A DNA stretch of 64,000 nt from UBA1309 sp047605645 (GCA_047605645.1 JASGFJ010000001.1:1-64000), one strand, 5' to 3'; shown: positions 8,524 through 17,966, counted from the stretch's first letter. Program-made: numbers and translations. Notes: a model not told the origin generated them from the sequence alone.

Positions 8524-9954
8524 TCAATATTTCAGGTTTTTAAATAAAATACGAATTTCACTGATATCATTTAGTCTATTTATCAATGCCTGGCGATCCG
8601 AAATATCAAAATTACTCCAGTCGTCATCTACAAAAAAATTGAGAAGAGATTTCAATTGTTCTTCAGAGAAACTGTCCAGTAATTTATTGAGCTTATCGCG
8701 CTGCCCTGTTTCCAAGTAGATAAAAGCCATTCGGAAATAGACGAATGAAAGTTCATCGCTATTCTCCTGAAGGTTTTCGAGTAATGCCAACGCTTGATTA
8801 AATCTTTCAGCGACAATGTAGAGAGTCGCCAGTCTGTCATTCACAAAAATATTGTCAGGCATCAGGGAGTTTGCTTTTTCAAATATTTCTTGCGCTTTTT
8901 CAAATTCTTGTTTCTGAAAAAAGATTTCACCTTCGGCCGGGAGTAAGCTGTCTGGTGAAGAAACACGCTCTTTTGCTTCCTCCAGAAAAAGTTCGGCCTT
9001 ATCCAGTTGTTCCATTCTCAATAAGGCAAAAATTTTTTTTGACAGGAATTCGTCACTGGAAGAGTCTATTTCTTCCCATTCATCAAGCGTGCGGAGAACA
9101 TCTGACCAACGTTCAAGCAACAGGTAAACATCAATCAGTGAAGAATAGAGTCCTGGATCATCCGGTTTAAAGAGCAAGCATTCCTTGAATAAGTTTATGG
9201 CTTCTTCCGGTTGTCCTGACAGGGATAAGCAATGCGCTTTTAGAATTAAAGTAGAAATATCCGAGTCATTGATGGAAAGGGCAAAATCGAGTGCGTCAAT
9301 AGCTTTTTCGTACTGGCTGGTAAAGGAATATAATTTCCCCAGATTAAACCATGCTTCGAAAGAATAGGGGTCAATATCCAGTATTTTATTGGTGTATAGA
9401 ATTGCTTTTTCAAAATTACTCTTCATCTCGAAAGCATAAGCCAGATCATTGATCGCAGAGAGATTATCGGAGTCAAATTCCAGACTTTTCTCCAGATAAA
9501 GAATCGCTTCATCGAAATAATCGGCTTCGACATAGACAGAACCTAGTTCAGACAAGATAACTGATTCCGGCTCATTCTCATCATTGAGCACTTCTTCTGA
9601 AAGTTTCAGTGCCTGATTGTAACTTTCAAGCTGAAGATAGCATTCAATTTTCAGCAAGTACATGTCAAAATCGTATCCGCTGAAATTTGAATTTAAATAG
9701 TTTAAAGTTTCTTCATATTGATAATCATACATCATTAATCTTGCCTGACGCAGCATTAATCCTTCACTACCGGGATGTATCTCCAATCCGGAAGCAAGCA
9801 ATTCTCTGGCAGATTCTATGTCTTCAATAGAATCATAATAGTCAAACAGAATCTCAAATTCATCGGCATCCAGATAAATACGCTTGCCTGAATAAAGCAT
9901 TTCTTCGTATTTGTCTAAAAGAGTTTGTATGTTATGATCTTCAAAATTTGGCAT
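8524..9954 (-). CDS. Tetratricopeptide repeat (TPR) protein
   Basis: A 476-residue acidic protein made almost wholly of about a dozen TPR-like helical hairpins. Repeats such as YFDEAILYLEKSLEFDSDN, NFEKAILYTNKILDIDP and QYEKAIDALDFALSINDSD show the usual A-x-x-x-x-x-x-A-L-x-x-x-P pattern. There is no signal peptide or catalytic domain, so it is probably a cytoplasmic scaffold for protein-protein contacts. It is monocistronic between glnS and metY. No specific partner can be inferred. Confidence 0.85.
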   Translation of the reverse strand: MPNFEDHNIQTLLDKYEEMLYSGKRIYLDADEFEILFDYYDSIEDIESARELLASGLEIHPGSEGLMLRQARLMMYDYQYEETLNYLNSNFSGYDFDMYLLKIECYLQLESYNQALKLSEEVLNDENEPESVILSELGSVYVEADYFDEAILYLEKSLEFDSDNLSAINDLAYAFEMKSNFEKAILYTNKILDIDPYSFEAWFNLGKLYSFTSQYEKAIDALDFALSINDSDISTLILKAHCLSLSGQPEEAINLFKECLLFKPDDPGLYSSLIDVYLLLERWSDVLRTLDEWEEIDSSSDEFLSKKIFALLRMEQLDKAELFLEEAKERVSSPDSLLPAEGEIFFQKQEFEKAQEIFEKANSLMPDNIFVNDRLATLYIVAERFNQALALLENLQENSDELSFVYFRMAFIYLETGQRDKLNKLLDSFSEEQLKSLLNFFVDDDWSNFDISDRQALINRLNDISEIRILFKNLKY

Positions 9955-10206
9955 AATCTAAATATAAAAAGTCACTATTATCCGATTTGAATTTTGATTA
10001 TAGCTAGTATTTTGCTTGGTTTTGAGTGGTTTACGAACTGTCTTAAAGTACCCAGATGGATTCGTTATCTTTCATCATTGAACCTGGATGCTCTTGTTGC
10101 GTTCGTAATTGAAAATAAATATATTTCTTATTCTTGAAATTCAAATAATTACTGCCGCTGATAATCGTTTTATTTATAGGATACGAATGCTAAAAAATAT
10201 ATTGTA

Positions 10207-10237
10207 AAATAAAGATGCAGCCATGAAGGCTGCATGG
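10207..10237 (-). terminator. glnS terminator
   Basis: ATGCAGCC (10215-10222) pairs with GGCTGCAT (10228-10235) around a 5-base loop. On the minus strand it is followed by a T-rich run. It starts 5 bases after the glnS stop. Confidence 0.8.
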
Positions 10238-10241
10238 GATT

Positions 10242-11951
10242 TTATTTCTTGTCCTTCACCTTGCTCCAGGAATCTTTTAGTGAAACTGTGCGGTTGAAGA
10301 TTAATTTATCAGGTTGGGAGTCGGGATCTACATTGAAATATCCGATTCGCTGAAATTGAAAATGATCGAGTGTTTTTGCTGTCCTTAACGAAGATTCTAC
10401 TTTACATCCGGTCTTGACAATCAAGGATTCGGGGTTAAGTAGTTCTCTGAAATCTTTTTCCCGCTCATCATCCAAATCAGCGATCATGAACAAGCGATCA
10501 TAAAGATGTATCTCTGCATCCAGGTAATCTTCTGTAGATACCCAATGAATGGTGCCTTTTACTTTACGGTTGCTTTCTTCCGAACCGGATCCGCTTCGTG
10601 TTAATGGATCATGTTCTGCATACACTTCCACGATATTTCCATTCTCGTCTTTCTTGAAGCCTGTACATTTTACGATGTAGGCTCCTTTCAGGCGGACTTC
10701 ATTCCCGGGCGTGAGCCGGAAATATTTTTTAGGAGCGTCTTCCATGAAGTCATCCCGTTCGATAAATAATTCGCGGGAAAACGTGACTTCACGGCTTCCG
10801 GCGGAAAGATCCTCCGGATTGTTGTCCATTATTACTTTTTCAGTCTTGCCTTCCTCGTAATTGGTGAGGACAAGCTTGATGGGGTCAATCACGGCAGAAA
10901 CACGTGGAGCGGTAGCATTCAAATCTTCACGCACCGCATATTCAAGGAGTGCCACATCGATGATTCCGTCATATTTGGTATATCCGATTTTATCTATGAA
11001 ATTCCGGATAGAGCGAGGCGTGTATCCGCGACGGCGAAGTCCTGAAATTGTCGGCATGCGGGGATCGTCCCATCCGTTTACTAATCCTTCTTTCACTAGT
11101 AGGAGTAATTTTCGCTTACTCATCATTGTGTACGTCAGATTCAGGCGGTTGAATTCATATTGATGCGGACGGTAGGTCGTGTCGGCAAACTGATCGATAA
11201 ACCAATCATACAATGGACGGTGTACCTCGAACTCCAGCGTACAAAGAGAATGTGTCACACCCTCAAAATAGTCTGATTGCCCGTGCGCAAAATCATACAT
11301 GGGATATACTTTCCATTTTGTTCCGGTGCGATGATGGGGATGATTGATGATACGATACATAATCGGATCCCGGAAATGCATATTCGAAGAAGCCATGTTT
11401 ATCTTGGCGCGAAGCACCATCTTACCTTCTTCGATTTCTCCTTTTGTCATTTTCTGAAACAAGTCGAGGTTCTCTTCTATGGAACGACCGCGATAAGGAC
11501 TTTCCGTGCCGGGCACTGTAGGAGTTCCTTTTTGTTGAGCGATTTGTTCGGCTGTTTGTTCATCAACGTAAGCTTTACCCTCTTTGATAAAACGGACAGC
11601 CAGATCCCATAATTGTTGAAAATAGTCGGATGCGTAATAAAGATTTTTCCAGTCGTAACCCAACCAATGGATGTCCTCCATTATTGAATCCACATATTCC
11701 ACATCTTCCTTCACCGGATTTGTGTCGTCGAAACGCAAGTTGCACACCCCTCCGTATCGTTGGGCGATGCCAAAGTCCATACAGATTGCCTTTGCATGTC
11801 CGATATGCAAATATCCATTCGGTTCAGGAGGAAAACGTGTTTGGATCTTTCCTCCGTTTTTTTCTTCTTTCAGGTCATTCTCAACGACAACCTCAATAAA
11901 GTTCAGGCTTTTTTTTGTTTCTTCCGGTTTTATAGCACTATTTTCCGACAT
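10242..11951 (-). CDS. glnS: Glutaminyl-tRNA synthetase
   Basis: This 569-residue class I aminoacyl-tRNA synthetase charges tRNA-Gln. The HIGH motif appears in PPEPNGYLHIGHAKAI and the KMSKS-equivalent is MMSKRK. The conserved FDDTNP and the GlnRS-specific C-terminal beta-barrel anticodon domain are present. The length is close to that of E. coli GlnRS (about 554). The start codon lies 63 bases downstream of a TACTTTTG promoter box. The gene indicates direct Gln-tRNA charging rather than sole reliance on GatCAB amidation. Confidence 0.96.
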   Translation of the reverse strand: MSENSAIKPEETKKSLNFIEVVVENDLKEEKNGGKIQTRFPPEPNGYLHIGHAKAICMDFGIAQRYGGVCNLRFDDTNPVKEDVEYVDSIMEDIHWLGYDWKNLYYASDYFQQLWDLAVRFIKEGKAYVDEQTAEQIAQQKGTPTVPGTESPYRGRSIEENLDLFQKMTKGEIEEGKMVLRAKINMASSNMHFRDPIMYRIINHPHHRTGTKWKVYPMYDFAHGQSDYFEGVTHSLCTLEFEVHRPLYDWFIDQFADTTYRPHQYEFNRLNLTYTMMSKRKLLLLVKEGLVNGWDDPRMPTISGLRRRGYTPRSIRNFIDKIGYTKYDGIIDVALLEYAVREDLNATAPRVSAVIDPIKLVLTNYEEGKTEKVIMDNNPEDLSAGSREVTFSRELFIERDDFMEDAPKKYFRLTPGNEVRLKGAYIVKCTGFKKDENGNIVEVYAEHDPLTRSGSGSEESNRKVKGTIHWVSTEDYLDAEIHLYDRLFMIADLDDEREKDFRELLNPESLIVKTGCKVESSLRTAKTLDHFQFQRIGYFNVDPDSQPDKLIFNRTVSLKDSWSKVKDKK

Positions 11952-12014
11952 AATTTTTCCGAATATTATAACCTCGAATTTAAAATCAAATTTTCTATGA
12001 TAAAAAGCAAGTTA

Positions 12015-12022
12015 CAAAAGTA
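12015..12022 (-). promoter_or_regulatory. glnS -7 box
   Basis: Minus-strand TACTTTTG fits TAnnTTTG and lies 63 bases before the glnS start. Confidence 0.45.
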
Positions 12023-12053
12023 GAAAAATTATTTTGTCTTCCGCTTCTTTAGC

Positions 12054-12305
12054 TCATTTATTCCTTCTTAGGTAGTTGTTGTATGCCCTTGTAAATTCAG
12101 CCTCTTGTCCGGCCTGTTCATATTTACGAAATAATTCCTGAGATTTGGAATATGCTTTTTCTGCTTTTTCAAATTCCATTTTTGTTGTATATTCAATGGA
12201 CTTTTTAGACAAATTAGCCGCTTGTTCGGCATCGCTATCCAAAGAAGAACAGGAGGCAAAGAAGAAAAGGGTGTTAAGACATACTATAAATAAAATTTGG
12301 CGCAT
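12054..12305 (-). CDS. Small TPR-like lipoprotein, unknown
   Basis: An 83-residue protein with a lipoprotein signal (LFFFASC, lipobox cysteine near residue 19) followed by helices. The segment MEFEKAEKAYSKSQELFRKYEQ looks like one TPR hairpin. It would be anchored in the inner or outer membrane facing the periplasm. No specific function is recognised. It has its own promoter boxes at 12339-12369. A frame of 63 codons on the same strand overlaps it but has no signal and is rejected. Confidence 0.7.
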   Translation of the reverse strand: MRQILFIVCLNTLFFFASCSSLDSDAEQAANLSKKSIEYTTKMEFEKAEKAYSKSQELFRKYEQAGQEAEFTRAYNNYLRRNK

Positions 12306-12338
12306 GGTATTGTGTCATTTTAATTATTTGCAGGGTGG

Positions 12339-12369
12339 CAAATTTATAAAAAAATGAATAGAAACGCAA
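12339..12369 (-). promoter_or_regulatory. Promoter of the small lipoprotein gene
   Basis: Minus strand: -7 box TAAATTTG (12339-12346) and -33 TTGC (12366-12369), 19 bases apart. The rest of the 403-base gap up to gnd (12306-12708) is AT-rich. A weak TTTATTTG box near 12580 may serve gnd. Nothing else is visible. Confidence 0.55.
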
Positions 12370-12708
12370 TGAAGTGTATTTCTGTGTGTCTTAAATGCTC
12401 GTTGTAAATATACCTTCTTATTGTTGTGTTTTTTCTTAATAATGGTTGTTCTCTTGTGAAACTTCTTTGATAATCAGGTATTAGCTGTTTTTTTGCAGCT
12501 TTAATATCGGACTTTTGTATAGAAAATATTGATATCTTATTCCCTTTTAATAGTTGTTTTTTATGAGCAAAATTATTTTATTTGTAACTAAATTCAACAA
12601 AAACACTGACGAGGTGTTTATTTGAAGGATGCAAATGCATATTTCAGAACAGTTGAAGCAAGAAAGAATTGAACGAACAATATTGTAGAAAACATTTATA
12701 ATAAAACA

Positions 12709-13605
12709 ATGAAATTAGGATTTGTCGGTTTAGGAAAAATGGGCGGTAAAATGGTAGAACGCCTTCTCAATCACGGACACGAAGTGGTAGTATATAACCT
12801 TACTTCAAAAGAAATTGATGAAGCGGCAGCAAAGGGGGCTACCCCTTCCACCAGTTTAAAAGACCTCACCGGAAAATTGGAAGGCCGTAAGATTGTTTGG
12901 TTGATGGTGCCTGCAGGGAAACCTGTTGAGGAAAATATTGCAGAACTATTAGAACAGTTGAATCCTGGCGATATCATTATCGACGGAGGCAATAGTTACT
13001 GGCGCGAAACAATTGAACGGGGAAAACGAGTAAAAGAAAAGGGAGTCATCTACCTCGACTGCGGAACCAGCGGCGGCGTATGGGGGCTTCAGAACGGATA
13101 TTGCCTGATGTATGGTGGTGAAAAAGAAGCCGCAGATTATGCTGAACCTATTTTCAAAAGCCTTGCTCCTGAAAATGGATATCTTTATTGTGGAGAAAGC
13201 GGAGCCGGACACATGGTGAAAATGGTACACAACGGTATCGAATACGGAATGATGCAGGCTTATGCAGAAGGTTTTGAGATTATGAAGAAATCTCCTTACG
13301 ATGTAGACCTTGAAAAAGTCTCTCGCGTATGGATGCAGGGATCTGTCGTTCGTTCCTGGTTACTCGAGTTGATTGGTAACGCTCTTGAAGGAAACGAAGC
13401 TTTAGATGATATCAGGCCTTATGTGGCTGACAGCGGTGAAGGTCGCTGGACTGTGCAAACAGCAATGGACTTTGATGTTCCGGCACATGTTATTACATCA
13501 TCATTATTCACCCGTTTCGAATCGCGTGAAGAATCTTCATACGCAATGAAGCTTCTTGCTGCAATGAGAAATCAATTCGGTGGACACGAAATCAAGAAAG
13601 GATAG
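12709..13605 (+). CDS. gnd: 6-phosphogluconate dehydrogenase, short (GntZ/YqeC) form
   Basis: This is a 298-residue enzyme that decarboxylates 6-phosphogluconate to ribulose 5-phosphate with reduction of NAD(P)+. The N-terminal Rossmann motif is GFVGLGKMGGKM. The active site is GAGHMVKMVHNGIEYG, which holds the catalytic lysine and the substrate-binding H-N pair. The length matches the short class (about 300 residues) rather than the 470-residue E. coli type. It is the third enzyme of the oxidative pentose phosphate branch and lies directly upstream of zwf, with a terminator between them. Confidence 0.93.
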   Translation: MKLGFVGLGKMGGKMVERLLNHGHEVVVYNLTSKEIDEAAAKGATPSTSLKDLTGKLEGRKIVWLMVPAGKPVEENIAELLEQLNPGDIIIDGGNSYWRETIERGKRVKEKGVIYLDCGTSGGVWGLQNGYCLMYGGEKEAADYAEPIFKSLAPENGYLYCGESGAGHMVKMVHNGIEYGMMQAYAEGFEIMKKSPYDVDLEKVSRVWMQGSVVRSWLLELIGNALEGNEALDDIRPYVADSGEGRWTVQTAMDFDVPAHVITSSLFTRFESREESSYAMKLLAAMRNQFGGHEIKKG

Positions 13606-13670
13606 GATGCAAAAGAGATTCCTCGCGCTGTGCTGAGGGGTACTCCATTCATTCAAAATATGCAATTTGG

Positions 13671-13711
13671 AAAATCCCCTTGATGCACATTCAATGGGGA
13701 TTTTCTTTTTT
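13671..13711 (+). terminator. gnd terminator
   Basis: AAAATCCCC (13671-13679) pairs with GGGGATTTT (13696-13704), followed by CTTTTTT. A TTG-initiated extension of the zwf frame would begin inside this hairpin (13680), which is why the ATG at 13737 is taken as the zwf start. Confidence 0.85.
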
Positions 13712-13736
13712 CAAATTGATTATTAAAAAAACGACT

Positions 13737-15272
13737 ATGGCAGAAAACAAGATAAAAGATCAGGCACTCGTTATTTTCGGAGCTTCCGGAGATCTTACTT
13801 ACCGCAAGCTGATTCCTGCGGTATTCGACCTGTACATACAAAAATCCCTTCCTGAACATTTCGCTGTGCTGGGTGTTGCCCGAAGCGAAATATCCGATGA
13901 TACTTTCCGTGATAAAATGAAAGATGGGATTGCTAAATTTGCTTCTCTGAGGGCGGGTAATGAAAATAAAATTGACGATTTTCTTACTTTAGTCCATTAT
14001 CTTGCCATTGATACAACTAAAGCGGAAGAATATGGCAAGCTAAAAGCCCGTCTGCAACAACTGGATACAGAGAAAGGTGTACAAGGAAACTATATTTTCT
14101 ATCTTTCTACGCCTCCTTCCCTCTATCCTCTTGTTCCTACTTATCTGGCAGCACAAGGCTTGAATCAGGACGGTGAAAAAATACGAAGAATTGTTATCGA
14201 GAAACCTTTCGGGACGGATCTTCAATCAGCTATTGAGCTCAACGAAAAGTTGTTTCAGAATTATGATGAAGACCAGATTTACCGTATCGATCACTATTTA
14301 GGGAAAGAGACTGTACAGAATATTCTGGTTACCCGTTTTGCGAACGGCATCTATGAGCCTTTGTGGAATAGAAATTACATTCAGCATATTGAAATTACAG
14401 CAGCTGAAAGTATTGGTGTTGAAAACAGAGGCAAGTACTACGACAGCGCGGGAGCTTTGCGCGATATGGTTCAAAATCATCTTTTGCAGTTGTTGGCTGT
14501 CGTGGCGATGGAACCGCCGATGTCAATCGATGCTTCTGCTATCCGGAACGAAAAACTGAAAGTTTTTCAGGCTATCCGGCCATACTCCGACAATGATCTC
14601 ATTACAAATGTTATCCGGGGGCAATATACAGAGGCAAACGTAAAAGGGAAATATATGAAGAAATATCGTGATGAAGCGGATGTCAATCTCAATTCACGGA
14701 CGGAAACATACGTTGCCATGAAACTGTTTATCGACAACTGGCGTTGGGGAGGCGTTCCTTTCTATATTCGAACAGGCAAACGGATGCCTACGCGCGTTTC
14801 GGAAGTGGTTATCCATTTCAAGCCGGCACCCACTACGCTCTTTATCGACAACCCTGAATTCCGCAATGATGGCAATCAGTTGATATTACGTATACAGCCT
14901 GATGAAGGTATTTTGTTGAAAACGGGCATGAAAATTCCGGGAAAAGGTTTCAATGTGAAAAATGTTAATATGGATTTTCATTATTCTGACCTTCGCAATA
15001 CGTATCTGCCGGATGCATACGAACGTCTCCTGCTCGATTGTATGGTTGGCGATGCCTCTCTTTATACGCGTGCGGATGCATTGGAGTCGACATGGAAATT
15101 TGTGCAGCCGATACTCGACTTCTGGAAAAACAATCCCGACGCACCGCTTTATGGTTATCCGGCCGGTTCGTGGGGACCTGAAAATGCAGATAGTCTGATT
15201 GACGGAAAAGAACAAACCTGGAGGTATCCTTGTAAAAATCTCTCTGACGACGGTATATATTGCGAGTTATAA
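13737..15272 (+). CDS. zwf: Glucose-6-phosphate 1-dehydrogenase
   Basis: A 511-residue enzyme that oxidises glucose 6-phosphate to 6-phosphogluconolactone. It shows the nucleotide-binding FGASGDLTYRKL and the active-site signature RIDHYLGKETVQN, with the catalytic histidine and the substrate-binding lysine. Length is typical. Start at MAENKIKDQ: the longer frame opens within the gnd terminator. It catalyses the first step of the branch whose other two enzymes are gnd (upstream) and pgl (downstream). Confidence 0.96.
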   Translation: MAENKIKDQALVIFGASGDLTYRKLIPAVFDLYIQKSLPEHFAVLGVARSEISDDTFRDKMKDGIAKFASLRAGNENKIDDFLTLVHYLAIDTTKAEEYGKLKARLQQLDTEKGVQGNYIFYLSTPPSLYPLVPTYLAAQGLNQDGEKIRRIVIEKPFGTDLQSAIELNEKLFQNYDEDQIYRIDHYLGKETVQNILVTRFANGIYEPLWNRNYIQHIEITAAESIGVENRGKYYDSAGALRDMVQNHLLQLLAVVAMEPPMSIDASAIRNEKLKVFQAIRPYSDNDLITNVIRGQYTEANVKGKYMKKYRDEADVNLNSRTETYVAMKLFIDNWRWGGVPFYIRTGKRMPTRVSEVVIHFKPAPTTLFIDNPEFRNDGNQLILRIQPDEGILLKTGMKIPGKGFNVKNVNMDFHYSDLRNTYLPDAYERLLLDCMVGDASLYTRADALESTWKFVQPILDFWKNNPDAPLYGYPAGSWGPENADSLIDGKEQTWRYPCKNLSDDGIYCEL

Positions 15273-15290
15273 ACGGGAACTGGATTTCTT

Positions 15291-15347
15291 TTGCCCAAGC
15301 ACAAAAAACGTATCGAATTTCTGTGCTTGGGCAATTCATTCTTTTAT
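15291..15347 (+). terminator. zwf terminator
   Basis: TTGCCCAAGCACA (15291-15303) pairs over 13 bases with TGTGCTTGGGCAA (15322-15334), followed by a T-rich run. The remainder of the 303-base zwf-pgl gap is AT-rich and carries the pgl promoter box. Confidence 0.9.
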
Positions 15348-15545
15348 TACTGAAGGGTGGGTTGTAAATGTCTGATAAATATAGTTTTATATGATGAATG
15401 AACGGCGTGTTATATAGCGATAATCATCGTATGAATGCTTAAAAGGTTAGTGTTATAATTAAATGGGTTTGGTTAAAAATCGATTAAAAAATCATTAAGA
15501 TAAACCTATTGGTGGCAAAAAGATTTATTTCCTAATAAAAATAAT

Positions 15546-15553
15546 TATTTTTG
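15546..15553 (+). promoter_or_regulatory. pgl -7 box
   Basis: TATTTTTG fits TAnnTTTG and ends 22 bases before the pgl start codon. With the strong terminator upstream, pgl is probably transcribed on its own. Confidence 0.5.
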
Positions 15554-15575
15554 TCCGTGTTAAAATATTTTATAT

Positions 15576-16295
15576 ATGAATCCAAAGAATATCCATATTT
15601 TTGAAAAGGACGAAGAGTTGTATCTGGGCTTCACCCGGTTTGTCGTACAACTATTGAAAGAAAAGGAACGTATCAGTATTAGTCTCTCAGGAGGTGAAAC
15701 ACCTAAAGCTTTGTTTGATTATTGGACAGAGCAAGATAAATCAATTGATTGGAGCAGAGTTGATTTTTATTGGGGGGATGAACGCTGTGTTCCGCCAGCT
15801 GACAGCGAAAGTAATTATGGTATGACAAAGGCACATCTTTTGAGCAAAATAGATGTTTCTGATAACCAAATTTTCAGGATTGTAGGTGAAAACGAACCGG
15901 CTAAAGAAGCGGAGAGATACAGCCAACTTTTGAATGATAATTTACCTTTGGTAAACGGAATTCCTGAATTTGACTTAATAATGCTTGGCTTGGGGATTGA
16001 TGGGCATACTGTTTCTATTTTCCCGTATCAGATTGAATTGTGGGATGATGCACAGAACTGTGTAGTTGCACAACATCCGGGAAGCGGGCAATACCGGGTG
16101 AGTCTTACCGGTAAAGTGGTGAACAACGCCAGATATGTTGCTTTTCTGGCCAAAGGTGTGAATAAACGAGAAAAGGTAAGGTCCATTATAGAGAATGCCG
16201 AAGCTTTCTCCGACAGATATCCCGCTGCAAGAGTAAATCCCGGTTCGGGTAATTTGCATTGGTTTCTAGATCAAGCAGCCGCGCAGATGTTGTAA
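15576..16295 (+). CDS. pgl: 6-phosphogluconolactonase (DevB type)
   Basis: A 239-residue protein of the glucosamine/galactosamine-6-phosphate isomerase fold. It hydrolyses 6-phosphogluconolactone between the Zwf and Gnd steps. The N-terminal SLSGGETPKALFDYW phosphate loop, FYWGDERCVPP and LGLGIDGHTVSIFP are the family signatures. Length is normal. It completes the oxidative pentose phosphate branch, although the gene order (gnd, zwf, pgl) does not follow pathway order and each gene has its own terminator. Confidence 0.93.
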   Translation: MNPKNIHIFEKDEELYLGFTRFVVQLLKEKERISISLSGGETPKALFDYWTEQDKSIDWSRVDFYWGDERCVPPADSESNYGMTKAHLLSKIDVSDNQIFRIVGENEPAKEAERYSQLLNDNLPLVNGIPEFDLIMLGLGIDGHTVSIFPYQIELWDDAQNCVVAQHPGSGQYRVSLTGKVVNNARYVAFLAKGVNKREKVRSIIENAEAFSDRYPAARVNPGSGNLHWFLDQAAAQML

Positions 16296-16357
16296 ATAAG
16301 ACTTAACAACACCTACACGGCAAATATTAAATAACACCAGATGTGTGCAATGAAGAT

Positions 16358-16388
16358 GCATTTCTCAGCTTTCGAGAAGTGCTTTTTT
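16358..16388 (+). terminator. pgl terminator
   Basis: GCATTTCTC (16358-16366) pairs with GAGAAGTGC (16374-16382) with one wobble, followed by six T residues. It lies between pgl and the converging guaB. Confidence 0.85.
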
Positions 16389-16400
16389 ATTATCAGAGGA

Positions 16401-17906
16401 TTAGCTGTTTGTACTTCTGGAATCTTTTACCACCACGTCATGAGCTCCTCCTTCAATAATACTTGTAGATGAAACCAATGTAATCTTTGCATTTTGTTTC
16501 AGATCGTTGAGGTCTTTCACGCCACAACTACTCATGGTCGATTTTATTTTACCGATGGTGATGTTCAGGTTGTCTTTCAGCTTTCCTGCATAAGGGACGA
16601 AGCTGTCTACACCTTCTTCAAACTTCAGGTTCTCACTTCCGCCCATGTCGTAACGCTGCCAGTTACGTGCGCGATTGGAGCCTTCTCCCCAATATTCTTT
16701 CATGTAGTTACCATTGACCATTAATTTGCGTGTAGGACTTTCGTCGAACCGCGCAAAATAGCGGCCCATCATCAAAAAGTCTGCTCCCATGGCAAGTGCT
16801 AATACCATGTGATAATCCTGGACAATACCACCATCAGAACAAATAGGAACATACACCCCTGTTTTCTCAAAATACTCATCACGTGCTGCCGCTACTTCTA
16901 TCAGTGAAGTCGCCTGTCCGCGGCCAATACCTTTCTGCTCGCGGGTAATACAGATGGAACCTCCTCCAACGCCTACTTTTACAAAGTCGGCTCCGGCTTC
17001 AGCCAGATAAAGGAATCCGTCTCTGTCGACAACATTTCCGGCACCCACTTTCACATTTTCGCCAAAATTCTTTTTGATATATTCGATTGTATTCTTTTGG
17101 TATTCTGAAAAACCATCTGAAGAGTCGATGCACATGATGTCTACGCCTGCTTCTATAAGCATAGGAACGCGGGTTGCATAATCGCGGGTGTTGATGCCGG
17201 CTCCGACCAGCAGTTTCATGTTCTCATCAGAAAGTTCGTTTGGATTCGCTTTGTGGTTTTCGTAGTCTTTACGGAAAACGAAATATTTTAAGTTCTGCTC
17301 TTTATCAATAATCGGGAGAACATTCAGTTTGTGATCCCAGATGATATCGTTTGCTTCAGTAATAGAAATGCCGAATTGTCCCGTTACTAATTTGGAAAAT
17401 GGGGTCATGAAGTCCTTCACTTTTTTGTCGAGAGGATCCCGGGTAATACGGAAATCGCGTCCGGTCACAATTCCTAATAGTTTCCCTTCTGAGGTGCCGT
17501 CTTCGGTCACTCCGATTGTACCATGTCCCGATTTTTCCTTCAGCGCGAGTACATCTGCCAGTGTGTTTTCCGGAGTCAGGTTTGCGTTGCTGACTACGAA
17601 TCCGGCTTTAAAAGATTTCACTTTTCTCACCATTTCGGCTTGTGATTCAATAGACTGCGAACCGAAAATAAAGGACAGGCCTCCATTACGTGCTAAGGCA
17701 ATTGCCATCTTATGATCGGAAACAGACTGCATAATAGCCGAGACAAAAGGAACATTCAAACAAAACGGAGGTTCTTCTCCTTTTTTGAATTTTACAAGCG
17801 GGGCTTTTAATACAATGTTAGCTGGGGTACATTCCCTGGTAGTCAGGCCGGGAATTAACAAATACTCACTAAATGTTCTGGAAATGTCGTTCAAATAATG
17901 TGCCAT
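16401..17906 (-). CDS. guaB: IMP dehydrogenase, Tritrichomonas-like type
   Basis: This 501-residue enzyme oxidises IMP to XMP, the committed step of guanine nucleotide synthesis. The catalytic cysteine is C319 in GGGSICITRE. The mobile flap with the Arg-Tyr dyad is WQRYDMGG (R418-Y419). A CBS-pair region lies at about residues 105-225. Instead of the common bacterial flap it has MKEYWGEGSNRARNW. From memory, the protein follows the Tritrichomonas foetus enzyme almost residue for residue, including C319, R382, R418, Y419 and E431 at the same numbers. It therefore belongs to the lineage from which that protist is thought to have obtained its gene. Confidence 0.95.
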   Translation of the reverse strand: MAHYLNDISRTFSEYLLIPGLTTRECTPANIVLKAPLVKFKKGEEPPFCLNVPFVSAIMQSVSDHKMAIALARNGGLSFIFGSQSIESQAEMVRKVKSFKAGFVVSNANLTPENTLADVLALKEKSGHGTIGVTEDGTSEGKLLGIVTGRDFRITRDPLDKKVKDFMTPFSKLVTGQFGISITEANDIIWDHKLNVLPIIDKEQNLKYFVFRKDYENHKANPNELSDENMKLLVGAGINTRDYATRVPMLIEAGVDIMCIDSSDGFSEYQKNTIEYIKKNFGENVKVGAGNVVDRDGFLYLAEAGADFVKVGVGGGSICITREQKGIGRGQATSLIEVAAARDEYFEKTGVYVPICSDGGIVQDYHMVLALAMGADFLMMGRYFARFDESPTRKLMVNGNYMKEYWGEGSNRARNWQRYDMGGSENLKFEEGVDSFVPYAGKLKDNLNITIGKIKSTMSSCGVKDLNDLKQNAKITLVSSTSIIEGGAHDVVVKDSRSTNS

Positions 17907-17934
17907 ACCTAAAGTCGATGAAATGAAAATTTGG

Positions 17935-17966
17935 CAAAGATACCTATATTTCGGGTATTTGCCAAA
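17935..17966 (-). promoter_or_regulatory. guaB promoter
   Basis: Minus strand: -7 box TATCTTTG (17935-17942) and -33 box TTTG (17963-17966), 20 bases apart. An ATACC/GGTAT pair (17940-17944 and 17954-17958) lies between them, but its spacer is 9 bases, not the 8 seen at metY, pstS and the porin. Confidence 0.65.

Noticed and set aside
13680..13736. TTG-initiated extension of Zwf
   Set aside because: It starts inside the gnd terminator hairpin.
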